Assembly: GCF_000150275.1 (NCBI RefSeq)
Contig: NW_002060945.1
Coordinates: forward strand, 7,142,454-7,206,453
Length of the DNA: 64,000 nt
Source: Trichoplax adhaerens
Taxonomy: Eukaryota > Placozoa > Uniplacotomia > Trichoplacea > Trichoplacidae
Direction of reading: 5' to 3'
In this document: positions 1-12,967 of the stretch, one piece after another
Layout: the number at the start of each line of letters is the position of its first letter
Position numbering within the stretch: position 1 is the stretch's first letter
The notes under the pieces: model-generated
What the model was told of the DNA's origin: nothing
Database searches by the model: none
The model's input: the letters and a program-made list of their open reading frames with translations, nothing else
Position numbers and translations under genes: made by a program

Positions 1-1
1 T

Positions 2-406
2 CATTACGATTTGTTTCAAGTCTGGAAATTGTCAAAAGAGCGAAATATGCCCATGACGTTCTCTCGCTTTTATTCTATAATTGGATTGATGTCTTTATTT
101 GGGTTGACATGGCTGGTTGGTATATTGGCCTTCTTTGATACCAGTCTTTGGCGTGATTTATCGCATCTTCTATTCGCTATTCTGGCTGGTTCCCAGGGAT
201 TTCTTATATTTATCTTTTATTGTGTGGCTAAAAGAGAAGTTCGTAATTGCTGGGCTAAAACATTTTTCAAAAAAATTGATAAAAATGTATTCACAATGTC
301 AAATAGATCGGGCACTGATACAAATCTTCAATCTTTGAGCTCAAAATCTAAGCTTAGCAAAAATAATGCCGTCCATCCCTCACCTAATGGTCATTTTACA
401 TTTTAG
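2..406 (+). CDS. Adhesion (class B2-like) 7TM receptor, C-terminal end only
   Basis: The frame is open from base 2 to a stop at 404-406, so this is the 3' end of a gene that begins left of the window. The fragment encodes the end of intracellular loop 3, then TM6 (FGLTWLVGILAFF), then TM7 (GSQGFLIFIFYC), then a basic, Ser/Asn-rich cytoplasmic tail of about 60 residues. The FGLTW and xSQGFLIFIFYC signatures, followed by a charged KREVRNCW helix-8 segment, are typical of adhesion/secretin GPCRs. The extracellular part, GAIN domain and TM1-5 are outside the window, so subfamily and ligand cannot be given. The first visible base may lie inside an exon; no acceptor is visible. Confidence 0.85.
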   Translation, partial: HYDLFQVWKLSKERNMPMTFSRFYSIIGLMSLFGLTWLVGILAFFDTSLWRDLSHLLFAILAGSQGFLIFIFYCVAKREVRNCWAKTFFKKIDKNVFTMSNRSGTDTNLQSLSSKSKLSKNNAVHPSPNGHFTF

Positions 407-1680
407 ATGAATGTAATTTGACAATCATAGATTAATTACCAGTAATAAGGTCCGGCTGTTCCTTGGTATGTTGTATGTACCAATGATGGAGTGTTAATGT
501 GATTTTGAACTAAAGAGCGAATATGGTGCATACCGACCGTAGTTTAGGTGGTAATATGATCATTCTATAAATTGTTACTAAAGATACTCTAAAATTAATC
601 ATAACAATAATAGCTGTGTATATACACGCATTTATTCTTCAAATGTAAATTTTAATGATCTTTTAAATTAAAATCATAGATTTCAGTTTTCCTAAATACT
701 ATCATTCGTCCTTCATGTAGCTAAAAATAGTTATGCGAGCACTGTGCTATCATTTCCTGTTGGCATGGTTTACCGTAAGATATGATTAAGATGCGATTAA
801 ACTAAATCACGATGATAATTAACCGTAAGATACTATACAATGTACGTGTATATATATATATATATATATAGTATACAATATGCATAGATAGGTTACCATT
901 TGCAAATATCATACTAATAAGTCGATGATATTAATATCGAATGCTATAAAACACTTGTTAACCTACCTCAAATAAAACAAATCAATAAACCGTATAGATT
1001 AAGCGAATTTGCGCTTTGATGGAAAAGTATTTTATTAGTAGACCGATTGATCAATCATTTAGCGCAGCTAAACAATATTTGTGCCCCTGTAAATACACTA
1101 TTAGTTTATAATCTATACTAGACTATAATCTTTAGGATTAAAAGACATAAATATAGAATTGAACGTAATTAGAGAAAATCAATCATTTTACTATAGGAAA
1201 CGGTACAATGTATCAATTAAAAGCAACAACAACAATTATTAATTGTCAATTTTCAGGACAACCCTTAGGATATCAGCCATCGTATCAAAAATAAATAATA
1301 ATGATTTCAATGTACAGAATAAACTATCCGGTAAGTCTAAAATTTATAGTTACACTCGAATAATAGCTTCAATATGGTCAAATTGAAGGACATTTTATTC
1401 AGTATCATGGCTGAAACAAAGAAATAAAAATGAGTATCTAGCATGTTACTATGGATAATATAATCTATCGTTGATTATATAATAATCGTATGCATGAAGA
1501 TGTAATTAAACATAATTCAGTTTATAGATGTTATAAAATACATAACAGTGATTAGCTAAAATCAACCTATTGCTCTATCTAAATTGAATGCAGTAGTAGT
1601 CTGATAAAAATCTCACTTTTAAGAAAAGAAAATATTATGTTGCCCATCTATTGAACTAAGTAAAGTGCTTCACTGTATCA
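407..1680. other. Intergenic, AT-rich, no gene seen
   Basis: Between the 3' end of the adhesion GPCR and the 3' end of the HYKK-like gene (convergent pair). No conserved frame or RNA was recognised. It holds an (AT)n microsatellite at about 849-870. Confidence 0.6.
849..870. repeat. (TA)n microsatellite
   Basis: Eleven perfect TA dinucleotides in a row in the intergenic spacer. No further significance is claimed. Confidence 0.9.
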
Positions 1681-3001
1681 CTAATATGATTGGATGATAT
1701 CATGCCATCTTTGATAGACTTCTTCTCTTGATAATTTCCACAACATCGTTATTGCTTGATAATAATTAGGGACCCTATCAATAACGTAACTATTGCTAGG
1801 ATCAAGGGTATAGACATATTCAGACAGTACCATTAGCTGAAATAATCGCGCTAATATTACATCATAAAGGAGATTAAATTCTTTAGGATTTAAATGGACA
1901 ACAGAAAGGTAACCGGCTAATAAATGCCCACTGTTAGCTATTGCATCGGTTGTTGTTTCAGCCATAACATGAGCTATTGCAATTGCCAATTCTATTATCA
2001 AATAGCTGTAGTGAAAGTCTCCAAAATCAATTACTCCTATTCCTTGATGTGATGATCCCACTTGGCTAACACTAGTACTTTTGGATGATGATGTTGATAC
2101 TATTACATTGCCAGGATTAACGTCGCCATGAATAAAGCATGTCTTCAATTGAGGCAATATCTGTTGCATGGCTATTTTACAGGATTGGAATATCTCAGTG
2201 AGGATGTCCTTTTTTGATGCCATGTGGATATATTGGAGATAGCGATCTAAGGTAGCAAAGTTATCATGTAGTGACCAATCTCCAGTAAAAAACTTGCGCT
2301 GATGACTTTGAAATTTCTACGAAAACAAAAGAGAGTACACGTCTCTTAATTAGTAAGCTCGTCGACATCGATTGCTAGTTTTTTTATCTACACCTACCAA
2401 TGACTACCGTAGTAGATCAATAAGATTTCTAAACTATTAACCGAAAATGATACCATATTTTAATGATTGGGCAACATTTTGATCAAGTTGCTCCCTTTGC
2501 TAAAAGCCACGATTGACTTACGAGAAGTTGTTTGTCCATGGTTGCGATTGCTTGGCCTAATTGGTACATCAGCGTATTATCAAATTTAGGCTCCATATCA
2601 CGTAATAAGATACCTTGTAAATATTCTACTATAAATACGATATGATCATTGTGAACGGTGTTTTCAGCGCTATCAGAAGATGAAAATGTCACCATATCCA
2701 TATAACTGCCATTGGTCAGTAGAACTGGTTTTGAGCATTGGATTCCTGATTGGCTAAGAAATTGGCAAGCTAAGACTTTACATTCAATGGCATCTTTGAT
2801 CTGATTACTTTGCAGATTTAAGATTTTGAGGACAAATTGATCATTGCAATCATTCTCTTTGTTGTTGATTTTAATATGATAATTGCAATCCTCGAAACTT
2901 TCCAGTTGACGGACACCAATGATGGTTTCAATGGCAACGCCAAGAAGGCGTGAAGCGGTTTGACGGACTTGTATTTTAGTTACTTTTGGACGCCCTGACA
3001 T
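1681..3001 (-). CDS. HYKK: Hydroxylysine kinase-like (APH/choline kinase-like fold)
   Basis: Two exons: 3001-2522 and 2316-1681. The donor is CTC|GTAAGT and the acceptor TTTTCGTAG|AAA, joined in phase 0. The spliced product is 371 residues, close to the roughly 373 of vertebrate HYKK. The start is the first ATG in the frame (MSGRPK...); the frame stays open upstream but has no ATG. The N-lobe has the FEDCNYHIKI strand. The C-lobe carries the Brenner-type catalytic loop HGDVNPGN at about residues 223-230 and the metal-binding IDFGD at about 256-260, followed by the SGHLLAGY segment typical of this family. The known family phosphorylates 5-hydroxy-L-lysine with GTP in lysine degradation. A Ser-rich insert of about 15 residues sits between the two motifs. 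It is convergent with the adhesion GPCR and divergent from FEM1. Family confidence is high; substrate is inferred from homology. Confidence 0.88.
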
Positions 3002-4771
3002 CGACGTTGACCGTTGGCTTTTCACCGCCAAAGAGTGGAATTTCGACCGATAATTAATTGATGAATACAATTACTGTGCTCGTCTCTACGCATATAAATA
3101 AATAGAATGATAAGACAATTTTGAATGAGAAAGCAGTTCCACTTGAAGTGGAGAGTGGAAACTCCATATCCATCATTTATGACATTATTGTAATCATTAT
3201 TCGTGGAGAAAAAAGAAAAATAATATTATCTGCTGGAAAGGTACAGACTGGCGTACCCACCCTTGGAAAGATCCCGCACCAATCTTGAATCAGTGCCTTT
3301 ATTGTTCCAGGATCAGCTGCGTTAACGTTAACTACAAGATAGCCAGCAGTAAATATTAACTTGAAGTGTGAATGCAGTTGATGCAAGTTCTAGCGGCTAT
3401 AGGTACAGCGGTTTAACACAGGTTCAAATGACCAGTCAAAAGTCGGCCCCCCCCCCTCATTTCTACTTATAGGATACTGTACTGTAAAAGTCTCTCCAAT
3501 TTGAAGTGTCACCCCCAGTCCGGTATGGTCAAAAAAACTCCGACCCCTGTACCACATGGGTACAGTGTACAGTGTACAGTATAAATAAACTGGGGCCAAT
3601 TTATCGCAGTGTAAGGTACTCTAATACTGTAGCTTAAGATGGTTCGGAGATGCATTGCTGGCCCCCCAGTGGATACACGGAAACTCCGGCTTTCTTCATA
3701 GAATACGACTACAACAGCTAGAGTAATACTGCATATTAATGATCATAAGATCAAATTACCAATTACATCTGGCATAGTTGATTTGGTTTTTCATCAATGT
3801 GATCATTTCGCCATCATTCAAGTTATTGGTTTATAGTGATGGTCTGATTTACAGTAAAGTAATGACACAATCCGTAAACAACCATGTGGATATCACGCTA
3901 AATAGGATACGCCGTGTACGTCGTCAAAGCTCATCGATTGGCAGGACTCGAGCTAAGCAGTAAAATTAATTAATTATCGTAAGTGATTTGTCAAGACAAA
4001 TCGACTGTCGTGCTCTGTACATCAGCAGAATGCAAACCATGACAAATTGCCAAGTGTAACCTCATCCACCTTTTAATGACATTCAATGAGGATAGCAAAT
4101 TTTGTTCTTATCATGCCCAACGATACTGTACAGGGTCGTGTATAACATTATCTTGATCTTTCCATGATAACATGAGCTGCACATCATGTTGATCGATCTT
4201 TTAATATCAATACTATCATTACTTTGATGATCAAACTCTTTGAATATTCATACAATCACAATTATACAATTAGAATAACCTACGTGTAAAATCATCTTTA
4301 TTTACATGTACACCAAGTTATCAGCGTTAACTCAACATTAGCATTCTGCCATTCTATCTATTTAAAAAGATTTCAATTGAACGGTATTAATCGATTGATG
4401 TACCTACAGTACTGCACATTGTTGAATAGCACAGAAATGGTATAGCAGTCACCTTTTCCTTTACTTTGTCATCTGCCAACGATTCTATCGTTGCTGTTCA
4501 ATATCGTAGGGATTACAATACTACCTTGTTGATGTAATAATAATAATAATAATTAATTAGCAATTCATTGACTTGGAACTATCTATAGCTACTTTATTTG
4601 TATGGTGGTTGACACTCTTTGCCACATATGATTAGACGGTAATTAAAAGGAGACCGGTAGATTGGTTATTCACCGCCAAGCGTTGGTACAGTCGTCTTCT
4701 ACTCTACGTCCGTAGAAGATTGCAATCAGTAGCTAAGGTAAAAACGGATTAAAATAGTAATAAGAAGAAAA
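3002..4771. other. Intergenic spacer with short low-complexity tracts
   Basis: Lies between the divergently transcribed HYKK-like and FEM1 genes, so it presumably holds both promoters, but no motif can be assigned. It includes a C-tract near 3448-3457, a small cluster of TACAGTGTACAGTGTACAGT near 3561-3582, and (TAA)n near 4534-4553. Short open frames here have no conserved character. Confidence 0.55.
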
Positions 4772-7149
4772 ATGAGTGAACGAAAACTTTGGCAAATAGC
4801 ACGCAAGTGCCCACAAGGTGCTAAACAATTTATACAGAATTTACCAATTTCTTATCGAGCAAACTTTGAAAAATCAACGGTACGGTGCCATCCGTTACAG
4901 ATCACCGCTGCGTTACATGAGTATTCCGATATATTATCAATACTAGTCAAGCATTATAAATTGGACTTGGAAGAAGAATGTGATATCTTCATTAAGAAAG
5001 AGAAAGTACAAGGTGCTACTGCGTTGTGGATAGCTTGCCTTCGATCTCACTTTCCAAGTATTAAGATATTAATTCAGAATGGAGCTCAGGTACAATATGG
5101 CTCTTACGCGTATGCGTTATGCGTGATTCTTTTTACATTTAATTTCAATAAGAAGATGACAGACGTTGAATTAAATTAATCAACATTTAAAGTGTAAATC
5201 TTGGCTTGTGCTGTAAATAATTATAAGTACAATGGAAAATTCTCTTTCCTATGATACTGTATTATACAGTACTGTAGTGATAACAGATATTCCTTTTGTA
5301 GCTATCTCACTACTTACAATCATACTGTAGTGCTTCTTAATGCTACCATACTTCAATTACTACTGTAATTAGATGAAACTACTACATATACGTTTATTCC
5401 AAAGTCATCATTAGGTCTATTGCAAATGAATAATTGACAATAAGAGTTTCATTTTATTGCTAGTCTGCAGTTGCAGTACTCCTATGAAACTTTGATAATG
5501 TCTTATGGATAATATAGCTAGGTGTAGTTTGGCAGTATTTATTAATGAATCGAGAAATTGAAGTATTCCTTATTATATTTCTACAGATCAATCACGCCAC
5601 AAGACATCTCTCAACACCTTTACGGGTTGCCTGCTCAGCCGGTAATCGCGATATCGTCCGGTATTTAATTGATCATGGAGCCGATCCTTCGATCGCAACG
5701 GTTAAGAATGATACCTGCTTGATGACTGCTTGTAGGCAAGGATATCGCAAGATTGCCACAATGTTATTGAAGCGCGGTGTCAATGTCAATGCTCAAACTG
5801 TGAGTGGTAAGACTGCTTTGCATGAGTGTGCTACTTCTGGAAGTATCAGAATCTGTAAATTATTATTAAAGTACGGCGCTATTCCCGTCCCCAATCATTT
5901 TAATACCACACCATTGATGCATGGTGCATTATCTGGCCATAGCCTATTTGTCAAATGGTATATAACGCGTCGCAAATGTTTACTATCGGATAAATGTAAG
6001 GCTCTAATTTTGTTAGGTTGTACCGCTGCCGATAAATTACATGATCTAGCTCAAGCATTACATTGCTGGCGGACGGCTTTGACGATGTGGCAAGATACTA
6101 AAGATCAACAACGTTCAGTTTCTAATTTAATTTCAACCAGTAAACCCCTGCCTGCATATGACTACATAACTATCATTCGCGGTGCTGCTGATATTGATAG
6201 ACTATCTATCAATCCTGATCATATTAGGATGCAAAGCTTAGCCTTGCGTGAGTGTATCATAGGTGATGGTCACCCAAGTACGCAGTATTATATACGAGTG
6301 CGTGGAGCAATGTACGGTGATTCTGAACAATTACTGCGTTGTTGGTCATTATGGCTGTATGCTCTTGATTTGCAACAACAATATATGCCTATTGCTGATC
6401 CAGCTATTGAGAAGTCTTTCGTTTCATTCCTTACTTTATTTCAGCGACTCATTATAAATGGGACGAGCTTTCCTATTCATATTTTAATTGCTGTTTGTCG
6501 CAGAATATTGCAAGAAATTAGTCTCATTTCAATATGCCTACAGAGGGATAATCCAAACAAATTAAAAGCATTATCACGGCCTCCTATTAGTGATAACTTT
6601 TCTGTAGATCGTTTTATGAGTATTTGCTTGCATTTAATTCGTTGTTGGCTGGATATACAAAGTGAGGTGAACTCAGAACGTGATAAATTTACTGCGGCGT
6701 TATTAAATATTGATATCGTTACCTACGATAATAAGCAAACTTTTCTTCACCTTGTTGTATCAGCTGATCCTATGGCTTTACAATATAATCTTCGCGAATT
6801 TCCTTGCCTCTACCTGGTGGAATATTTGATTGCTCATTGTAATGCCGAGGTCAACGTTTTAGATTGTAACAAAAATTCACCGTTACATCTATCCTGTTCT
6901 ACAGCGCATCTGTATCCGGTTAACTTTGATATCATATCTTTGTTATTAAAGTATGGTTCTCATTTCGATATTCGAAACTCTTCAGGCTACACAGCCTATG
7001 ACAAAATTGTGGATATCAACGTCAAGCGATTGCTGAGAAAGCAATGTTTACCATCTCTTCTTTGCTTGACTTCGTCTGCTATTGTAAAGAATAATGTTAA
7101 TTACAAAAATCTTCCCTCATCATTAACGTCTTTCATCGGTATGCATTAA
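4772..7149 (+). CDS. FEM1: FEM1-family ankyrin-repeat protein (CUL2 ligase substrate receptor)
   Basis: Two exons, 4772-5089 and 5587-7149, joined in phase 0 (GCTCAG|GTACAA ... TTTCTACAG|ATCAAT). The product is about 626 residues, almost exactly the length of vertebrate FEM1B (627). The N-terminal half contains ankyrin repeats, for example STPLRVACSAGNRDIVRYLI, LMTACRQGYRKIATMLLKRG and KTALHECATSGSIRICKLLL. The middle (ILLGCTAADKLHDLAQALHCW) matches the TPR-like helical part. Two further C-terminal ankyrin repeats follow (NSPLHLSCSTAHL and a final SLLLKYG). In the known family these proteins recognise C-terminal degrons, often ending in Arg, and bridge substrates to CUL2-elongin BC. The intron falls inside an early ankyrin repeat, at ILIQNGAQ|INHATRH. 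Which paralogue (FEM1A/B/C) it is cannot be settled by eye. Confidence 0.92.
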
Positions 7150-8507
7150 AATAAATTGCTTGTTGCTTGCAACTTTACAGTGTCAAGGTCAAGCCTTACC
7201 TTAAACACAGTAATTTTCATCTAAGATTTGCTTTGTGACGATGATAGAACAACTTCGTATCTCTAACCATATGTGCGTACGGGTATATTGCCTATTTTGT
7301 AATTAATGTAGTCACTGATAACCTAGTCGTTATTGTACTCGAAAAATTGGCTGCGCTCTTAGCACAAGTTGATAAAGATAAATGACAAATATAGCTCGGT
7401 AACATAATAGCGCACTCAAATGTTTGTACTTGAAAAAAGTATTCTCGAAGACGTAGATAAATACCAGTAATTTATTTGACTGAAATTTTCTTAATCAATT
7501 TCACCATGCTATTAATTTATTGTAATAGATGTAAAGCCTTTATATAAATGCTACTAAGTACAGCTTTTAATGGTCGTAGTAATGCATATTTATATATAAA
7601 GTAATTATAAGAGTTAACTTAAATTCGATATAACAATGAAAAAATGGCTATTTCTAACTATACAGAGATGTCGAATAAATTCTTGTTCCTAGATATCGAT
7701 TGTATGTACTGTAAGGTATAAGTTGTAGATATAGGAAATTTTAACAACGTTATTCTTAAATAAATGTACTATACGAGTATAATTTGAAAGACTCCATTTC
7801 TTTATGTTAATCAATAAGTATGAAATACTCCTAGACATTAAACTGTTAAAATAACGATGGGGATTATTTCGTAATTTTTACAATAAAATTTCTTTTACTT
7901 TTAAAGCTTCATCTGAGCTTTGACGTTAGCTTTCTTTCGCTATTAATTTTTTGAACATAAACAATCTCACTTGCTGACTATTATAAAACAGTGGCAGTGC
8001 GTAATATCTTTATTACATAGACGATTCTCGCCATACTTCAAAGAATAAAATATCCATTAGAGAAAGAGTTCATAAATTTAGCATCCTATATTTATGGCAA
8101 TATATTTGCCCTGAGTAAGTTACCGTAAAATTAATTTCATACCCATGCATACGTTTACTAGGATTGCGGACATTGTTAATGTACTAAGTACCCATGGCAT
8201 AAATTCGACGACAGCAGTCACAGCAAAATTATCTCATAAAACACATCGCCAGACTATTAGAACATCTAAAACCCTTATTATACGTAATATATGTCTGTCT
8301 ATACGTATTTATAATACTCTTAATTATATTACTGCGATAGGCGATTATAGAAATGGAGAACCAAGTATGTCTAAAATGTTATATACATAAAGGGGATATT
8401 TGATAATTGTATTTCATGAAGTCATATAGCTAAATTATACTTTATGAGGAAGCCGTAGTACGGTTAGTATAATGATAAACGTGCTGTTCACGTGATTAGT
8501 AATAACT
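7150..8507. other. Intergenic, no gene recognised
   Basis: Spacer between the convergent FEM1 and CIAO2 genes. It is very AT-rich. An 81-codon open frame near 8145-8390 shows no recognisable similarity and no signal peptide, and I do not call it. Confidence 0.55.
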
Positions 8508-9844
8508 TCAATATTGCACTTCTTGCAAGCATTCTTCGACTAATTTCTTCACATTAGGATTCTCTATAGCAGCAGCAACGCGTTCTTTGTCATTGATTTG
8601 CTTATTGACTATCAACAAAATCAGAAACAAGAACGCGATTTTAATGAGACAATTTCTTGATTACAACCAATTTACTCTAGCAAAACTGATGGCAGCGCTA
8701 TAAATTTAATATCCTTAACTTTTTAATATAAAATACAAAATAATGTTTAACTATACCATACCGCCATCTTCGGTATCGTGACTTCCTTTGGTAACGTAAA
8801 TATCTAACTAGATAATTACAAAAATATGCACGTTTTATTTTTAGATTCCTATTTTATGATACCATAACCTTACTTCTACTTTTTGTAGTAACGTGTGTAG
8901 CGTTTATGCATCACAGAGAATTATAATTATGCACACGGTAACCACGCCTCTATATTTCAAAGTGTTCAAAACTATTTCACATTCAGAGAAGACGTATCCA
9001 CAGTAAATTATTTGTATTATATTATCTATAATTTTACTATTTCGCTCGCTATGACTATTATTTTACAAAAAACTACACCAATAGTTGATGTAAGTTGTCA
9101 GTTCCTCTCTTACTTTATAATCTTGGTCCAGACATCGTTGTAACTTTACTCTAATACATAGACCTATTAAAAAACATACAGTTAGTGTAAGCATACTTCC
9201 TTTTTATCTGAAAACCAATTCAGTATGCACCGCGATACACGTAATATAATTAAATACATTTTATGTTTACATCTTTCAGATAATTTACCGTAGTTATTAT
9301 TTTAAGCAAATTAAACAAATTTGATGCAGATATTATTATTTCAGAATACTAATACTATGACTTAAAAAGCATTGCATATTTTTTGCTTTGATCGGCTGTA
9401 AAATTATTCTACATTAAATTGACCGCACCGGCTTATTTTCAGTGATAGCTACATGGAGCACTAACGTCATATTATTATTATATACCTATTACGATCCTTG
9501 ATTAACGCTAAAATTACTTTTATGGCTGATCTTACGATAGATTAATGACCAGAATAGTATTTCTTACGTACCAATTAATGTAGCTAATGAACAATGCGGA
9601 ACTGTTGGAGTGAAATTAATCCGAATACAAGCTTCTCCTTGCTTCATATTTCGTACAAAGATCTCATCTTCAGTGACAACATTTAATTCTTCCAAGGTTT
9701 GAGGTAATTCTGGATCCTAGCAAAAAGTGAAATCGAATTTAATGGTGTTTTCAACCTGGTGTAGTTATTGTTGATAAGAATATAACTGATAAATGTTTTG
9801 TTCTTAAGATATAAAGTCACTTACTTTGATATCGCGAATAAGTT
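8508..9844 (-). CDS. CIAO2: CIAO2/FAM96 (MIP18 family), cytosolic Fe-S assembly targeting subunit, 5' end not found
   Basis: Assembled from small exons: 9844-9825 (LIRDIK), 9716-9572 ([14 protein letters not shown]...[14 protein letters not shown]), 9163-9114 ([17 protein letters not shown]), 8807-8762 ([15 protein letters not shown]) and 8608-8508 ([19 protein letters not shown]..., stop at 8510-8508). Every junction has GT-AG ends and the phases agree throughout, which makes the model secure although no exon exceeds 145 nt. The [22 protein letters not shown] (reactive Cys) and [11 protein letters not shown] blocks are diagnostic of CIAO2A/CIAO2B. In the known pathway CIAO2 works with CIAO1 and MMS19 to hand Fe-S clusters to apoproteins in the cytosol. 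The [10 protein letters not shown] block looks slightly more CIAO2A-like. The initiator exon should lie above 9844 and was not identified. The 20-nt exon is the least certain part. Confidence 0.88.
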
Positions 9845-12800
9845 CTGCACGTAAATTTTAATTGGATAGTACGTGTATATATAATTAAATAGAGAGAACG
9901 AAAAATATTAATATAATGTTGCTTCAATGCGACGTATATATACAATGCAACCAGGTATTGTAATGATAGAAAATTAAAATTACTGTCTTGCAGTTAGAAA
10001 ACTTTAGCAACACGAATATTCTACAATACTAATAGCATGAAACTGGAGTAGAATTGCGGCATATAGTTAATATTTCGATAGTTCCAATTTATATTTCAGT
10101 CTACAGTATTTGGATTTTTATTCTTATTAATTATAATTATGCGTCAATTTAAATATAGCTGCTCGCATACGTCAATAAAAATACACACTATAGACGCACT
10201 GCATAACCCCATTCGTAATTTGTTGAAAGAATTTCCATGGCGCGTAGGTTAGCGAATGGCATAGCTACGTAACTGATGTTATAGGTATATGAGGCTATAT
10301 CTAGATTTGAGGTTTGACTTTACTCTTCATAAGGGTATACAATAGGGATTACTGTACAATTGTACATTTTACACTTTAATAGTATAACAATTGATTAAGC
10401 AGGAATAAATAGACAGTTTAGTAGGCAAACCTAAAGCAAAGTTAGAACTTCATTGCCTATTTCAGTAATAAATCTTATTTGTATAGGATTGTACATATGG
10501 TGGTTGATTGTAATCATCAATTTTAATGGATCAGTGCTATTCACATAGCTGCATAGAATCAAGATTTGCATGAAATTTGGTATCGCAATATTCTTTAGCA
10601 GACCTTTATCATCGCAACTACTCGTATTGATTAATTAATTACGCGAACAGAACCATCTGGAACCTTTAAGTAAGTTATTGCTAGTATATGGATAATCTAT
10701 TTGACGCCGATATTATACTGTTAGGTATCGCTATCATAAAGCAAAATGGAATCGTTCACCGTGCAGAATGTGTAACTGTACACCCGGTCGATGTGATGTT
10801 GGTATGTACCAGTAGGCACAGTACTATGTAAATGATATTTGTACAGGGGTATATTGGCAGGTACATTACAGCTTGATCATATATATATCTATACTACGTA
10901 AGATCACTAACATCCAAGCATTTTGCAACCTAAGTGCTGAATAAAGACCTCATGTAGACAAAATAGAAAGAAAATGCGCCTATTGCACAGAAGTTACATC
11001 AATTTACCAAATATTTGACTACAGAGCTTCTGGTTATCACTGCTGTCGGCAAAGTTGGATGATCCACTATTGCATGATGCAGGTTGTTGGTAAAATTGAT
11101 TGGCTAAAAGACAGTTTGTATCCATTAACGTATAAATTTTGCTTTATCCATTAAAATTATCCTTTAATAAATGAAATGTGAACCAATCACGAAGGGGAAG
11201 AAGGATCCAGCAAGCAAGAAAAAAATATTTCTTAACAGGAAACGTAATTCATTTTGAAAGATTGATTTTGCGAGAGTTAAGACGTTTAGACTGGTTACCT
11301 GAGTACAGTACAGTAGCGTACTCAACAGTATTGCTACACTTTATCAGTACTGAGCTTACCATACTGTACTGTACAGTACTATAGAGTTATGGGCTTCAGT
11401 GCACAGTACTGTAAAGTACAGTAAAAGTTGATGCTCGATTGTACTGTACACTGTACGGTATTGTACCGCACAGTAGTCGTAGTCAACGACTGGAAGTATA
11501 CGGACGTACAGATGGATCAAGTACAGAACAGTACAGCACGGTAAAATAAAACCCATAAAAACCTCTACTGTACTGTACTGTACTGTATGCCTGTACCAGC
11601 TTTCATTCTGTACAACACATCATGTTTCATACTCTTATTTTATAGCATTTCTCGGTACACATCATAAAAATAAATTTACTCTTTATATACCTAAGATTTA
11701 GCTATTGGAAGTAGTTGATATAAGACTTTCTTGGTTTTATGGTACTGTACTATAAATTATTCAATCTTCATGCATTAGAATTTTGAATACAATGGAGATA
11801 CTATGACACTATGCATTATTTGATACAGCTGGAACACGATTTCCAGGTAAAATGGAAATTCAGAAATAATAATCCGAGAAATTAAATGACATGCAATCAG
11901 TAGACTTTCTGTATGTATAGTAAAATATTCAGATAAGAGATTAAAACAATAAAAATCATTTACCTTAATTTCCTTTAATTTATTTATCACAAATTTAGCA
12001 AAGGCTAATGCAGCTAGTCAACTTTTTAGTATGATAATATAATACACGTAAAATAGGGTTATAAAATCTTGGAAGCATAGTAGATCTCTGTATCAAACCA
12101 ACGTCTTTCGCCCACGTAGCTCAAGCTCAAGCACTAAGCAGTAAATACGTACTGTAACTAATTTTACTGCACGATCAAAATTTCAATTTTCATGTATTTA
12201 TACAGTAATATAATCTACAATAGGCGTATCAAGTATACGCGAACACGATACTGTATAAGCAATCGCATTGAAATGTAAGTTATTAATAATTATAATTATA
12301 GTATAATGTAAGAGTACAACAGCGGCGAAAATACGATTAATAAACCTTTGGTAATAGTCTTAACTGCAATAGCTGTAATAGAATCTTGAGCGAATAGCTT
12401 ATCAATAATACGAAAAAATGAAATATTAAACGCGTAGTTGTGTAATGTGATTTACCATTAAGTATACTATAGCAAACATAATAGGTATACAATAATACAA
12501 TTTTATTTTTGACTTATTGATCGGTACTATCTAGCCATTAATACTTGCACATTACGTTTACTGAATTACGTTATCATTAAAATTAGCTGCATCATTCCAT
12601 CGAAATAAGTGAAGGAAACTTTTAGTTTAAAAATACAGTAACTATTTTATTTATTGGTAGTAAAGAGAACATTGTCCTCTTATGTAGTACAAGCGAGATA
12701 TGTTTGAGAAACTGAACAAGCTATTAATATTAGAAAAGAAATAATTATAATCGTCATTTTGTTAATCTAGTATTAGTATGATATCGCAATCATTCACAAT

Positions 12801-12967
12801 CTAACGATAATGTCAATATTTGAAACATGCTCATAATATGTGAGAAAATGCAGTCTGATGAATAAGACTACACCATATTATTTTCAAGTTTTAAAAACGC
12901 CGAAAGTATATGATATGCTCCTGTTTGAAATCATGGTAAGAAACGTAATGAATGATACCACACTTGA
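9845..12967. other. Intergenic spacer; holds the unlocated CIAO2 first exon and a palindrome-rich tract
   Basis: CIAO2's initiator exon must lie in the left part, but no ATG exon ending in phase 1 was convincing. From about 11290 to 11590 the sequence is dominated by interleaved CAGTA/TACTG words (see repeat entry). A basic open frame at 11178-11384 runs into this tract and was not accepted as a gene. Confidence 0.5.
11296..11588. repeat. TACTG/CAGTA palindromic repeat cluster
   Basis: Dense, imperfect recurrence of GAGTACAGTACAGTA, TACTGTACTGTACAGTACT and similar words, ending in TACTGTACTGTACTGTACTGTA at about 11566-11587. The core TACTGTACAGTA equals its own reverse complement, so the tract can fold on itself on either strand. 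The same word family recurs at several other intergenic sites in the window. Confidence 0.8.

Noticed and set aside
3177-3599. Two minus-strand frames near the C-tract
   Set aside because: One contains low-complexity GGG codons from the C-tract; neither has conserved content or clean splice signals joining them to HYKK.
3900-3965. Possible tRNA or T-arm-like segment around GGCAGGACTCGAGC
   Set aside because: No acceptor stem, A box or cloverleaf could be formed on either strand.
8145-8390. 81-codon + strand frame 5' to CIAO2's last exon
   Set aside because: No conserved motif, no signal peptide, composition like the flanking spacer.
11178-11384. Basic 68-codon open frame (QQARKKYFLTGNVIHFERLIL...)
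   Set aside because: Starts at GTG, runs into the TACTG/CAGTA repeat tract, and no domain or splice partner was recognised.
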